DNA of 64,000 bases, taken from the NCBI GenBank assembly GCA_023439305.1, contig JAEXOO010000051.1, forward strand, positions 25,196 through 89,195, read 5' to 3'. Position 1 is the stretch's first letter. Every line of letters starts with the position of its first letter. Below, in pieces: positions 8,278 through 16,630 of the stretch. Under the pieces are notes generated by a model. It was not told the origin of the DNA. It did not search any database and saw nothing but the letters and a program-made list of their open reading frames with translations. This DNA is from Pseudomonadota bacterium (GTDB taxonomy: Bacteria > Pseudomonadota > Gammaproteobacteria > Burkholderiales > Burkholderiaceae_B). Both the position numbers and the translations under genes were made by a program.

Positions 8278-9468
8278 ATGTCTACTACCATCAAGACCTT
8301 GTCTGCGCTGGCCGACAGCGATGCGCTGCGTGGCAAGCGGGTATTCATCCGTTCCGATCTGAACGTACCCCTGCAGGATGGCCGCATTACCGAAGACACC
8401 CGCGTGCGCGCTTCCGTGCCTGCCATCCGCATGGCGCTGGATGCCGGCGCCGCAGTCATGGTCACGTCCCACCTGGGCCGCCCCACAGAAGGCGAATTCA
8501 CTCAGGCTGATTCTCTGGCACCGGTGGCTCAGCGCCTGTCCGAGCTCCTGGGTATGCCTGTCGAATTGCGTCGCGATTGGCTGGACGGCGTGCAGGTGTC
8601 GCCCGGTCAGGTCGTGCTGCTGGAAAACTGCCGCTGCAATGTCGGCGAAAAGAAGAACAACCCTGAACTGGCCCGCAAGATGGCCGCCCTGTGCGATGTC
8701 TACGTGAACGACGCGTTCGGTACGGCGCACCGTGCAGAAGCCACCACAGAAGGCATTGCGCGCTTCGCGCCCGTGGCTTGCGCGGGTCCGCTGCTGGAAG
8801 CCGAACTGACGGCCCTGGGCCGTGCCTTGCACCAACCGGCCCGTCCTTTGGTGGCCATTGTGGGCGGCGCCAAGGTGTCCACCAAGCTGTCCATTTTGCG
8901 CGCCCTGGCGGCCAAGGTGGACCAGTTGGTCGTGGGCGGCGGCATTGCCAATACTTTCATGTTGGCCAGCGGCCTGCCGGTGGGTAAGTCCTTGGTCGAG
9001 GAAAGCCAACTGGAAGAGGCCCGCGAGGTCATCCGCATCATGAAAGAGCGCGGCGCCGATGTGCCGATTCCTGTGGATGTGGTGTGCGCCAAGACCTTTG
9101 CCGCTGATGCCCCCGCCCTGACCAAGGCGGCGGACCAGGTAGAAGAAGACGACCTGATCCTGGACGTGGGTCCGAAGACAGCCCAGCAGATTGCCGACAT
9201 CATCGGCAAGGCCGGCACTGTGGTCTGGAACGGTCCTCTGGGCGTGTTCGAGTTTCCTTCTTTTGCGCAGGGCACCGAAACCCTGTCGCGCGCCATCGCT
9301 GCATCGCCCGCGTTCTCCATTGCCGGCGGCGGCGACACCCTGGCCGCCATCGCTCAGTTCGGCATCGGCGAGCAGGTGGGTTACATCTCCACCGGCGGCG
9401 GCGCCTTCCTGGAGTTCCTGGAAGGCAAGCGTCTACCCGCCGTGGCTGCCCTGGAAGACCGAGCCTGA
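8278..9468 (+). CDS. pgk: phosphoglycerate kinase
   Basis: Transfers phosphate between 1,3-bisphosphoglycerate and ADP in lower glycolysis. The 396-residue protein shows RVFIRSDLNVPL near the N-terminus, the substrate-binding TSHLGRP motif, GGAKVSTK in the hinge region, and the nucleotide-binding GGGDT(L) motif near the C-terminus. No Shine-Dalgarno stretch precedes the ATG; the leader is A-rich. The gene ends in a strong terminator at 9532-9565, directly followed by a structured repeat. In several relatives pyk lies between pgk and fba; here it does not. Confidence 0.96.
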   Translation: MSTTIKTLSALADSDALRGKRVFIRSDLNVPLQDGRITEDTRVRASVPAIRMALDAGAAVMVTSHLGRPTEGEFTQADSLAPVAQRLSELLGMPVELRRDWLDGVQVSPGQVVLLENCRCNVGEKKNNPELARKMAALCDVYVNDAFGTAHRAEATTEGIARFAPVACAGPLLEAELTALGRALHQPARPLVAIVGGAKVSTKLSILRALAAKVDQLVVGGGIANTFMLASGLPVGKSLVEESQLEEAREVIRIMKERGADVPIPVDVVCAKTFAADAPALTKAADQVEEDDLILDVGPKTAQQIADIIGKAGTVVWNGPLGVFEFPSFAQGTETLSRAIAASPAFSIAGGGDTLAAIAQFGIGEQVGYISTGGGAFLEFLEGKRLPAVAALEDRA

Positions 9469-9531
9469 TTATTCAAGACGGGCAGCTCATCCACTTGTCG
9501 GGTGGGCTTTCGGTTTTGTTATGTAGGTATG

Positions 9532-9565
9532 AAAGCCAGTCAGTGTTGCGCTGACTGGCTTTTTT
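9532..9565 (+). terminator. pgk intrinsic terminator
   Basis: A 12-bp perfect stem (9532-9543 against 9551-9562) with a 7-base loop leads into six T at 9560-9565. It closes the tkt-gap-pgk unit and lies 8 bases before the repeat element. Confidence 0.9.
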
Positions 9566-9573
9566 GCGTCAGT

Positions 9574-9850
9574 CTTGTTCAAGAGCGTTTTTGTGAAGCC
9601 GCCGCTCGCGTGCCGAGCCCTTGCCCCAAGGCTGAGCATTTGCCGGCGCTGCGCGCCGGTTCCCTGGCCGGGCAGTCCCTCCGGGCGCGCCTTGAACTCG
9701 CCGTGTGGTTCGTGCCGAACCACAAGCGCACGGCTCACACAGCAAGGCGCTTGCCTCCCGGATCGACTCCCCGCCTGCGGCAAATGCTCTGACCCGCCTT
9801 GGGGCAAGGGCTCGGCACGCGAGCGGCTCACAGAGACGTTCTATAACAAG
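9574..9850 (+). repeat. structured intergenic element, copy 1
   Basis: About 277 bases with a core shared with copies at 24475-24770 and 63666-63899. A 32-bp perfect inverted repeat (9601-9632 against 9796-9827) encloses the core, and an imperfect stem extends it outward to CTTGTT at 9574 and AACAAG at 9845. Inside are a GCCGGCG/CGCCGG hairpin near 9642-9659, the shared word TGAACTC, an internal hairpin at 9705-9723 with 3-base loop TGC, then the shared words CTTGCCTCCCG, CGCCTGCGGC and CTGACCCGCC. The arm sequence is unrelated to the arms of the other copies. It lies between the pgk terminator and the 3' end of the convergent SDR gene. I do not recognise a named family; it could be a structured RNA, a palindromic mobile element or a DNA-level structure. 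Confidence 0.85.
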
Positions 9851-9879
9851 CTTGTTAAATGCCCGGGGTTGTCCGGTGA

Positions 9880-10722
9880 TCAAGCCCCATCCCGAATAAG
9901 CTGTGCATAGCCGTTCAGGGCGTCCGGCCAGTCCAGCTCGAAGCCACTGTCCAGCAGGCGCTGGTTGCTCAGGCGTTTGCCGCCTTCGCCGGCGGGTTCG
10001 CGGGCGGGGCGGGCGACTTGCAGCAGATCCGCCAGGCCGTCGTACAGTTCGGTGATGGGGTAGGGGCGGCTGTCCGTGCCGATGTAGCAGGGAAAGGGCG
10101 CGGGCGCGCGCAGCAGGTGCAGGCAGGCGCGGGCGGCGTCGTCGATGTGGAAACGGTTGGCCCAGTGCTGCGGGTCATTCGGTACGGTTGCCCGGCCCTG
10201 GCGCAGCCGATCCAGCAATTGCGTGCGTCCGGGGCCGTACAGGCCGGATGGGCGCAGCACCACGGCCTGAGCCGGGATGGCATGCTGCAGCATCTGTTCA
10301 GCCTGCAGCAGCACCTGACCATTGAAATGGGCGGGCTGAGTGGGGGAGTTTTCGTCGAGCCAGTCCGACGTCGGGCCGTAGACAGCGGTGGACGAGACAA
10401 AAACCAGGCGTTTTAGGGCGCGCAGATCCAGCTCGTTCAGCAGGTTTTCCAGGCCTTTCAGGAAAACCCGTTCATAGGCGGCCTGGCTGCGCTGGTCCGG
10501 CGCCACCGCATACAGCACATGGGTGACGGTGCGGTGTTTCAGGCGCAGGGTCGCCGGATCGCTCAGGTCGGCGGCCACCCATTCAATGCCGGTGTCGTCT
10601 CCCGCAGGCGGACGGCGCCGCAGCCCCATGACCTGCCATTCCTCCTGCAAAGCCAGAAGGCCGGTGCGTCGGCCCAGGTCTCCGGCTCCAGCCAGCAGCA
10701 AAGTACAGTCTCGTGGGTCCAC
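9880..10722 (-). CDS. NAD(P)-binding epimerase/dehydratase-like protein (extended SDR, YeeZ-like)
   Basis: 280 residues with a Rossmann start LLLAGAGDLGRR, an FVSSTAVYG segment and a VVLRPSGLYGPGR segment, as in extended short-chain dehydrogenases. The YxxxK catalytic pair of active epimerases is not evident after the VYG motif, so a catalytic role is doubtful. The start is a GTG at 10722; the nearby ATG at 10730 is out of frame. It is divergent from the aldehyde dehydrogenase gene and converges on repeat copy 1. The substrate is unknown, and the call rests on fold and motifs only. Confidence 0.7.
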   Translation of the reverse strand: MDPRDCTLLLAGAGDLGRRTGLLALQEEWQVMGLRRRPPAGDDTGIEWVAADLSDPATLRLKHRTVTHVLYAVAPDQRSQAAYERVFLKGLENLLNELDLRALKRLVFVSSTAVYGPTSDWLDENSPTQPAHFNGQVLLQAEQMLQHAIPAQAVVLRPSGLYGPGRTQLLDRLRQGRATVPNDPQHWANRFHIDDAARACLHLLRAPAPFPCYIGTDSRPYPITELYDGLADLLQVARPAREPAGEGGKRLSNQRLLDSGFELDWPDALNGYAQLIRDGA

Positions 10723-10799
10723 AGCAGCATGTCCTTGAGTAGAATGGTTGTCGAGCAGAGCTCATGTCGGCTGGTATAACGATAGCATCGGAGGCGGTC

Positions 10800-12242
10800 A
10801 TGGAGTGTCGCAATTGGATTGACGGGCAGTTCCTGGGTGCGGAAAGCGGCGCATTGCTGCCGGTGACCGATCCTTCCACCGGCGAAGTCTTTGCCCGGCT
10901 GGCCCAGTCCTCAGAGGTGGACATAGACTGGGCGGTCAAGGCGGCGCAGCGCGCCAGCCAGGCGCATTGGCGGACCTTGGGCGCGGCGGCCCGCAGCCAG
11001 TTGTTGCTGCGCTGTGCCCGTACTTTGTCCGATGCCCGTGAAGAACTGGCTCGCTTGGAATCGCGCGATACCGGCAAGCCGCTGCGCCAGGCCCAGGCCG
11101 ATGCGGCCGCCATTGCGCGCTACTTCGAGTTTTACGCCGGCGCTGTCGACAAGCTGCATGGCCAGACCATTCCATTGGGGTCAGAACTGACGGCGTTTAC
11201 CTTGCGCGAACCGCTGGGTGTCACCGCGCACATCATCCCCTGGAACTACCCCTTGCAGATCTTCGGGCGCAGTGTGGCGGCGTCGCTGGCGGCGGGTAAT
11301 ACCTGCGTGGTCAAGCCCGCGGAAGATGCCAGTCTGTCCTTGTTGCGGGTGGCCGAGCTGCTGCATGAGGCGGGTTTGCCGACGGGCGTGCTGAATGTCT
11401 GCACGGGTCTGGGCGCCGAAGCAGGTCAAGCCTTGGCCTCGCATCCGGGCATCAACCACATTTCATTTACAGGTTCGCCCCAGACCGGTCGATCGGTGGC
11501 CCTGTTGGCGGCGCAGAATTTCGTGCCGGTCACTCTGGAGTTGGGCGGAAAATCGCCGCAGCTGGTGTTTTCCGATGCTGACCTGGACGCGGCGCTGCCG
11601 GTCGTGGTCAATGCCATTGTGCAAAATGCCGGGCAAACCTGCTCGGCAGGCAGCCGCGTGTTGATCCAGCGCGCGGTATACAGCGATTTTCTCGACCGTC
11701 TGGCGCAGGCGTTCAAAGGCCTGCTGACGGGCGCTGCGTCCGACAATCTGGATTGCGGTCCATTGATCAGCGCCCGGCAGCACGAGCGGGTGCGCTCGTA
11801 TCTGGACGGGCTGGAAGATGAGGGCATCGTGGTGGTCGCCCAGGGCAAGTTGGATTCCCAGGCGCCCAAGGGCGGTTTTTATCAAGTGCCGGTCTTGCTG
11901 GATCATGTGCCGGCTTCGCATCGGCTGGCCCAGGAAGAGATCTTCGGGCCGGTGCTGGTGGCCCAGCCCTTCGGGACGGAGGACGAGGCGGTCGCCCTGG
12001 CTAATGGCACGCCCTACAGTTTGGTGGCTGGAGTCTGGACACGGGACGGTGCGCGCCAGATCCGGCTGGCGCGGCGCCTGCGCGCCGGACAGGTGTACAT
12101 CAATAATTATGGTGCGGGTGGTGGCGTGGAACTGCCTTTCGGCGGCTCTGGTCAGTCTGGCATCGGACGTGAAAAAGGCTTTGAAGCTCTCTATGCGCTC
12201 ACCAGCCTGAAGACCGTAGCGGTGCGGCACGATGGCGCCTGA
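10800..12242 (+). CDS. NAD(P)-dependent aldehyde dehydrogenase
   Basis: Oxidises an aldehyde to the acid. The 480-residue protein has the ALDH pattern: the IIPWNYPL segment, FTGSPQTGR in the cofactor site, the general base Glu in VTLELGGKSP (about residue 247), and the catalytic Cys in GQTCSAGSR (about residue 281). A perfect GGAGG at 10790-10794, five bases before the ATG at 10800, decides this start over the in-frame ATG at 10764. Family resemblance is to betaine-aldehyde and gamma-aminobutyraldehyde dehydrogenases. The SDR gene 105 bases downstream may act on a related alcohol/aldehyde pair, but this is inference. Confidence 0.88.
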   Translation: MECRNWIDGQFLGAESGALLPVTDPSTGEVFARLAQSSEVDIDWAVKAAQRASQAHWRTLGAAARSQLLLRCARTLSDAREELARLESRDTGKPLRQAQADAAAIARYFEFYAGAVDKLHGQTIPLGSELTAFTLREPLGVTAHIIPWNYPLQIFGRSVAASLAAGNTCVVKPAEDASLSLLRVAELLHEAGLPTGVLNVCTGLGAEAGQALASHPGINHISFTGSPQTGRSVALLAAQNFVPVTLELGGKSPQLVFSDADLDAALPVVVNAIVQNAGQTCSAGSRVLIQRAVYSDFLDRLAQAFKGLLTGAASDNLDCGPLISARQHERVRSYLDGLEDEGIVVVAQGKLDSQAPKGGFYQVPVLLDHVPASHRLAQEEIFGPVLVAQPFGTEDEAVALANGTPYSLVAGVWTRDGARQIRLARRLRAGQVYINNYGAGGGVELPFGGSGQSGIGREKGFEALYALTSLKTVAVRHDGA

Positions 12243-12302
12243 GAGCGCTGCGGCCGCCTGCCTGGCTGGGTCAAGGCGATCCGGCGGAGGGGGACAAGAC
12301 AG

Positions 12303-12322
12303 GGGCGGCCCGCAGGCCGCCC
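12303..12322. other. GC-rich hairpin between the aldehyde dehydrogenase and SDR genes
   Basis: An 8-bp perfect stem GGGCGGCC/GGCCGCCC with loop CGCA lies 25 bases before the SDR start. No T-run follows. It may weakly terminate the upstream message or shape the SDR leader. Confidence 0.4.
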
Positions 12323-12347
12323 TATTCATGACAGCAAGGAGACAATT

Positions 12348-13106
12348 ATGCGTTTGCAAGACAAGGTGGCCATCGTGACCGGCGGCGCATCGGGGTTTGG
12401 TTTCGGCATTGCCCAGCGCTTTGCGCGTGAAGGTGCCCGTGTGCTGATTGCGGACCTGAATGCCGAGAAAGGGCAGGCCGCTGCCGCCCATATTCAGGCG
12501 CAGGGCGGCCAGGCGCTGTTTGCAGCCTGCGACGTGTCCCATGGCGATGAGGTCGAAGGGCTGCTGGATGTCGCGCTGCGTGAATGCGGCGGACTGCATA
12601 TTGTGGTCAACAATGCCGGCACTACGCATCGCAACAAGCCTTTGCTGGAGGTCAGCGAGAGTGAGTTCGACCATGTGTATGCCGTCAACGTCAAGAGCAT
12701 CTACTGGACGGCGCGTCATTTTGTGCCGTATTTCCGGGCGCAGGGTGGCGGCGCCTTCGTCAACATTGCCTCCACGGCGGCGCTCAGGCCGCGCCCCGGC
12801 CTGGTCTGGTACAACGGCACCAAAGGGGCGGTCGTCACGATCAGCAAAGGCATGGCCGCCGAACTTGGCCCGGACCGAATTCGGGTCAATTGCGTCAATC
12901 CGGTCATCGGCGATACCGGCTTGCTGGAAGACTTCATGGGCATGCCCGATACGCCCGAGAATCGGGAGCGCTTCCTGGCGGGCATTCCCCTGGGACGATT
13001 CTCCACGCCCAGGGATGTGGCGTCAGCGGCGCTGTACCTGGCATCCGATGAAGCCGACTTCATTACCGGCGCCTGCATCGAGGTCGATGGGGGGCGCTGC
13101 ATCTGA
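12348..13106 (+). CDS. short-chain dehydrogenase/reductase
   Basis: 252-residue classical SDR. The cofactor motif TGGASGFGFG is at residues 12-21, the NNAG motif near 89, the catalytic Ser in NIASTAA and the Tyr-Lys pair in WYNGTKG. The C-terminus ends with the usual VDGG segment. Proteins of this kind are annotated as 3-oxoacyl-ACP reductase or glucose 1-dehydrogenase without proof; the substrate cannot be told. The start has a clear AAGGAGA ribosome binding site. It may work with the aldehyde dehydrogenase upstream. Confidence 0.85.
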   Translation: MRLQDKVAIVTGGASGFGFGIAQRFAREGARVLIADLNAEKGQAAAAHIQAQGGQALFAACDVSHGDEVEGLLDVALRECGGLHIVVNNAGTTHRNKPLLEVSESEFDHVYAVNVKSIYWTARHFVPYFRAQGGGAFVNIASTAALRPRPGLVWYNGTKGAVVTISKGMAAELGPDRIRVNCVNPVIGDTGLLEDFMGMPDTPENRERFLAGIPLGRFSTPRDVASAALYLASDEADFITGACIEVDGGRCI

Positions 13107-13185
13107 CGCTGCCGTCTGCCGCTACAATCGTGTTGTTGGCAGGCCTCGTTGCAGGCCTGCCGTCTATTTTGTTGCAAGGAAAAAC

Positions 13186-13815
13186 ATGTCTTTACACCTG
13201 CAGTCCCGGCGCGGGCATCCCGACCAGTTGATCATCGGCCTGGTGTCGGTGTCCGATCGAGCCTCCAGCGGTCAATACCAGGACGAGGGCATTCCATCTT
13301 TGCGGCGCTGGCTGGATTCGGCCTTGACCGTGGCGCCGCTGTATGAAGAGCGCCTGATTCCTGACGAGCGTCCTTTGATCACTGGCACCTTGATCGACCT
13401 GGTCGAGGCGGGCTGCGATCTGATCCTGACCACGGGCGGGACTGGTCCGGCGCGCCGCGACGTCACGCCGGAGGCCACCTTGGACGCGGGTACGCGCGAA
13501 ATGCCCGGTTTCGGTGAACAGATGCGCCAAATCAGTTTAAAATTCGTACCAACAGCGATTTTGTCGCGACAAGTCGCGGTCATTCGTGAAATCCAGGACC
13601 ATGCCGCCCTGATCATCAATCTGCCAGGGCAGCCCAAGGCCATCCAGGAAACCCTGGAAGGCCTGCGTGATCCGGAATCCGGACGGGTGCAGGTTCCCGG
13701 CATTTTCGCGGCCGTGCCTTATTGCATCGATCTCATCGGCGGACCTTACGCGGAAACCCGCGACGAGGTAGTCCAGGCCTTCCGTCCCAAGACGGCGCGC
13801 CGGCCCAGCCGTTGA
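13186..13815 (+). CDS. mog: molybdopterin adenylyltransferase, MogA type
   Basis: Activates molybdopterin by adenylation before molybdate insertion. The 209-residue protein has the MoaB/Mog fold: IIGLVSVSDRAS near the start, then LILTTGGTGPARRDVTPEAT, the nucleotide/pterin-binding core, and later LINLPGQPKAI. The open frame runs far upstream across the SDR gene, but the Mog homology begins at the ATG at 13186, which has an AAGGA site before it. No other molybdopterin genes lie nearby. It stands alone between the SDR gene and fba. Confidence 0.9.
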   Translation: MSLHLQSRRGHPDQLIIGLVSVSDRASSGQYQDEGIPSLRRWLDSALTVAPLYEERLIPDERPLITGTLIDLVEAGCDLILTTGGTGPARRDVTPEATLDAGTREMPGFGEQMRQISLKFVPTAILSRQVAVIREIQDHAALIINLPGQPKAIQETLEGLRDPESGRVQVPGIFAAVPYCIDLIGGPYAETRDEVVQAFRPKTARRPSR

Positions 13816-13897
13816 ATACGCCAAGCACACAATTGGCTTCGCCTTTAAAATGCGAGGCCACGTTTTCAATTATTTTTCGTCTTCAGGAGGTCTTCTC

Positions 13898-14962
13898 ATG
13901 GCCCTAGTTTCCATGCGCCAGCTGCTGGATCACGCAGCCGAGCACGGTTATGGTATTCCAGCGTTCAACGTCAACAACCTGGAGCAGGTCCAGGCCATCA
14001 TGGAAGCCGCCTCGGAGACGGACAGCCCCGTCATCATGCAGGCCTCGGCCGGCGCCCGCAAATATGCCGGCGAAGCCTTTCTGCGCCACCTGATCGAAGC
14101 CGCCGTCGAATCCTACCCGCACATCCCAGTGGTCATGCACCAGGATCACGGCCAGTCGCCCGAGATCTGCAAGGGCGCCATCGATCTGGGTTTTTCCAGC
14201 GTCATGATGGACGGCTCGCTGTTGCCTGACGGCAAGACCATTGCCGACTTCGAATACAACGTCGAAGTCACGCGTAAAGTGGTGGACATGGCTCACAAGC
14301 TGGGCGTGACCGTCGAAGGCGAACTGGGCTGTCTGGGTTCGTTGGAAACCATGCAGGGCGACAAGGAAGACGGCCATGGCGCCGATGGCACCCTGACCCT
14401 GGACCAGTTGCTGACCGATCCCGAGCAGTCTGCAGAATTCGTTACGCGTACTCAGCTGGACGCCCTGGCCATTGCCATCGGCACCAGCCATGGCGCCTAC
14501 AAGTTCACCCGCAAGCCTACCGGCGACATCCTGTCCATCGAACGCGTCAAGGAAATCCACCGTCGCCTGCCCAACACCCACCTGGTCATGCACGGCAGCT
14601 CCAGCGTGCCTCAGGAACTGTTGGCTGAAATTCGCCAGTTCGGCGGCAACATGAAGGAAACCTACGGCGTGCCCGTCGAGGAAATCCAGGAAGCCATCAA
14701 GTACGGCGTGCGCAAGATCAACATCGACACCGATATCCGCCTGGCCATGACGGCCGCGATCCGTCGCTTCCTGTTCGAGAACCCCGAGAAATTCGACCCG
14801 CGCGAATACCTCAAGCCCGCCCGCGAAGCCGCCAAGAAAGTGTGTATTGCCCGTTACCAGCAATTCGGCACGGCCGGCAATGCGTCCAAGATCAAAGCCA
14901 CTCCGCTGGATGAAATCGCCCGCCAGTATGCGGCCGGCCAGCTGGCCCAGATCGTTCAGTAA
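13898..14962 (+). CDS. fba: class II fructose-1,6-bisphosphate aldolase
   Basis: Zinc enzyme that cleaves fructose 1,6-bisphosphate (and in Calvin-cycle organisms also handles sedoheptulose bisphosphate). The 354-residue protein has the IPAFNVNN start, the metal-site segment VMHQDHG, the EGELGCLG stretch and the IDTDIRLA phosphate-binding segment. A perfect AGGAGG at 13885-13890, eight bases before the ATG, fixes the start. It belongs functionally with tkt, gap and pgk, from which it is separated by about 4.4 kb. Confidence 0.96.
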   Translation: MALVSMRQLLDHAAEHGYGIPAFNVNNLEQVQAIMEAASETDSPVIMQASAGARKYAGEAFLRHLIEAAVESYPHIPVVMHQDHGQSPEICKGAIDLGFSSVMMDGSLLPDGKTIADFEYNVEVTRKVVDMAHKLGVTVEGELGCLGSLETMQGDKEDGHGADGTLTLDQLLTDPEQSAEFVTRTQLDALAIAIGTSHGAYKFTRKPTGDILSIERVKEIHRRLPNTHLVMHGSSSVPQELLAEIRQFGGNMKETYGVPVEEIQEAIKYGVRKINIDTDIRLAMTAAIRRFLFENPEKFDPREYLKPAREAAKKVCIARYQQFGTAGNASKIKATPLDEIARQYAAGQLAQIVQ

Positions 14963-14970
14963 TCGTCAGG

Positions 14971-15019
14971 CAGGGTCCGGGCATGCGTGTCTTTCCCGTT
15001 CACTCCGGACCTGTCTTTT
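14971..15019 (+). terminator. probable fba terminator
   Basis: CAGGGTCCGG at 14971-14980 pairs, with one bulged G, with CCGGACCTG at 15005-15013, followed by TCTTTT. The loop is long (24 bases), so this is a moderate candidate. Confidence 0.5.
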
Positions 15020-15100
15020 CCCCTGGCGCCGCAGGCGCCGGGACTGTCGTCCCGCCCGCTTATCCAGCCAGCGGGATGTTTTCGTTTCAAGGATGAAATC

Positions 15101-15982
15101 GTGCAAGAGCCCTTACATCAATCCAGCCTGAAATCGCTGCCGCTGATCGCGCGCGGCAAGGTTCGGGACATGTACGCTGTGGGTGATGATAAGTTGTTGA
15201 TCGTGGCAAGCGACCGCATTTCGGCGTTCGACGTGATTCTGGATGATCCCATTCCCGGCAAAGGCGCCGTGCTGACCCAGATGACCGAATTCTGGCTGAA
15301 CAAGCTCGCGCACATCATCCCCAACCATTCCACCGGTGTCGATCCTGCCGATGTGGTCGCTCCCAACGAGCGCGACCAGGTCGCGGGCCGCGCCGTGGTG
15401 GTCAAGCGGCTGAAACCCGTGCTGGTCGAGGCCGTCGCCCGCGGCTACCTGATCGGTTCCGGCTGGAAAGACTACCAGGCCACCGGTTCGGTATGCGGCA
15501 TTGCCTTGCCGGCCGGCCTGAAGCAGGCCGCCAAGCTGCCCCAGGTGTTGTTCACTCCGGCTGCCAAGGCCGAGTTCGGGGCGCACGATGAAAACGTGGA
15601 CTTTGACTACGTGGTCAAGGAAGTGGGCCGCGAACTGGCTGAACAGATCCGCGACGTCACGCTGCGCCTGTACACCGAAGCCGCCGATTATGCCGCCACC
15701 CGTGGCATCATCATCGCCGACACTAAGTTCGAGTTCGGTCTGGATGATCAAGGTCAGTTGCACCTGATGGATGAAGTGCTGACGCCCGATTCCTCGCGCT
15801 TCTGGCCAGCTGACAGCTATGCTGAAGGCATCAGCCCGCCGTCTTACGACAAACAGTTCGTGCGCGACTGGCTGGAGACCCAGGTCTGGGACAAGACGCC
15901 GCCCGCTCCCCGCCTGCCCGAGGAGGTCGCGAGTCGCACCGCCGCCAAGTATCGTGAAGCGCTGGACCGACTGACGGCCTGA
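15101..15982 (+). CDS. purC: phosphoribosylaminoimidazole-succinocarboxamide synthase (SAICAR synthetase)
   Basis: Joins aspartate to CAIR with ATP in purine synthesis. The 293-residue product has LIARGKVRDMYAVGDD, the SDRISAFD motif, VEAVARGYL, and the metal/ATP region IIADTKFEFGLD followed by DEVLTPDSSRFW. The start is a GTG at 15101 with AAGGA at 15089-15093. An in-frame ATG at 14987 would add a Pro-rich stretch overlapping the fba terminator and is less likely. purE and purK follow on the same strand. Confidence 0.95.
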   Translation: MQEPLHQSSLKSLPLIARGKVRDMYAVGDDKLLIVASDRISAFDVILDDPIPGKGAVLTQMTEFWLNKLAHIIPNHSTGVDPADVVAPNERDQVAGRAVVVKRLKPVLVEAVARGYLIGSGWKDYQATGSVCGIALPAGLKQAAKLPQVLFTPAAKAEFGAHDENVDFDYVVKEVGRELAEQIRDVTLRLYTEAADYAATRGIIIADTKFEFGLDDQGQLHLMDEVLTPDSSRFWPADSYAEGISPPSYDKQFVRDWLETQVWDKTPPAPRLPEEVASRTAAKYREALDRLTA

Positions 15983-16038
15983 GCCTGACTATCGGGGAGG
16001 GCCGGCCGGCGCAAGGCGGCCGCTTCCCCCCTACTTTG

Positions 16039-16076
16039 CAAGGCGCCGCTGTCCGGGTGGCGCCTTTGTCCTTTTT
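16039..16076 (+). terminator. hairpin with T-run between purC and purE (terminator or attenuator)
   Basis: AAGGCGCC at 16040-16047 pairs with GGCGCCTT at 16059-16066, followed by TGTCCTTTTTT. It ends only 17 bases before the purE ATG, so it could end the purC message or attenuate purEK. No separate purE promoter is obvious. Confidence 0.5.
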
Positions 16077-16092
16077 TGATGGTGCATTTCTT

Positions 16093-16617
16093 ATGACCGC
16101 AAGCGCATCTTCCTCGACTGCTTCTTCCCCTGTGGTGGGCATTGTCATGGGTTCGTCCAGCGACTGGGACGTGATGAAACAGGCCGTGGCCGTGCTGGAT
16201 GAGTTCGGCGTACCTTACGAGTGCCGCGTGGTCTCCGCGCACCGCATGCCGATCGATATGGTGGAATATGGCGCCCAGGCGCCTGCGCGCGGCCTCAAGG
16301 CCGTGATCGCCGGCGCCGGCGGCGCCGCTCATCTGCCGGGCATGCTGGCTGCCCTGACCCATCTGCCTGTATTCGGCGTACCCGTGCCGTCGCGCTACCT
16401 GCGCGGTGAAGACTCGCTGCTGTCCATCGTGCAGATGCCCAAGGGCGTACCGGTCGCCACCTTTGCTATCGGCGAGCCCGGTGCGGCCAACGCCGCTCTG
16501 CATGTCATCGCCAACCTGGCAGTCAATGACACCGTGCTGACCGAAAAACTGATTGCATTCCGCGCCCGCCAGACCGAGGCGGCCCGCGCCATGGTTGTTC
16601 CTCCTGTTTCCGCCTGA
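16093..16617 (+). CDS. purE: N5-carboxyaminoimidazole ribonucleotide mutase
   Basis: Converts N5-CAIR to CAIR in purine synthesis. The 174-residue product has the class I PurE motifs GIVMGSSSDWDVM, VVSAHRMP and IAGAGGAAHLPGM. It works directly after PurK, whose gene begins 13 bases downstream. The Shine-Dalgarno sequence is weak. An upstream hairpin with a T-run may control expression. The in-frame ATG at 16036 lies before that hairpin, and its extra codons are not family-like. Confidence 0.96.
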   Translation: MTASASSSTASSPVVGIVMGSSSDWDVMKQAVAVLDEFGVPYECRVVSAHRMPIDMVEYGAQAPARGLKAVIAGAGGAAHLPGMLAALTHLPVFGVPVPSRYLRGEDSLLSIVQMPKGVPVATFAIGEPGAANAALHVIANLAVNDTVLTEKLIAFRARQTEAARAMVVPPVSA

Positions 16618-16630
16618 TTACCGCTCGATT

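Noticed and set aside
9574..9850. Repeat element as an ordinary rho-independent terminator
   Set aside because: pgk and metQ have separate classical terminators just upstream, and the element is about ten times longer with a conserved core; only copy 2 has a T-run beyond its stem.
9487..9883. Open frames on the minus strand through the repeat core, with RRVR, AAG and REA words also seen in copies 2 and 3
   Set aside because: The shared words follow from conservation of the DNA core. Differences between copies are not concentrated at third codon positions, the arms encode unrelated tails, and there is no good start signal. They are likely to be annotated elsewhere as hypothetical proteins.
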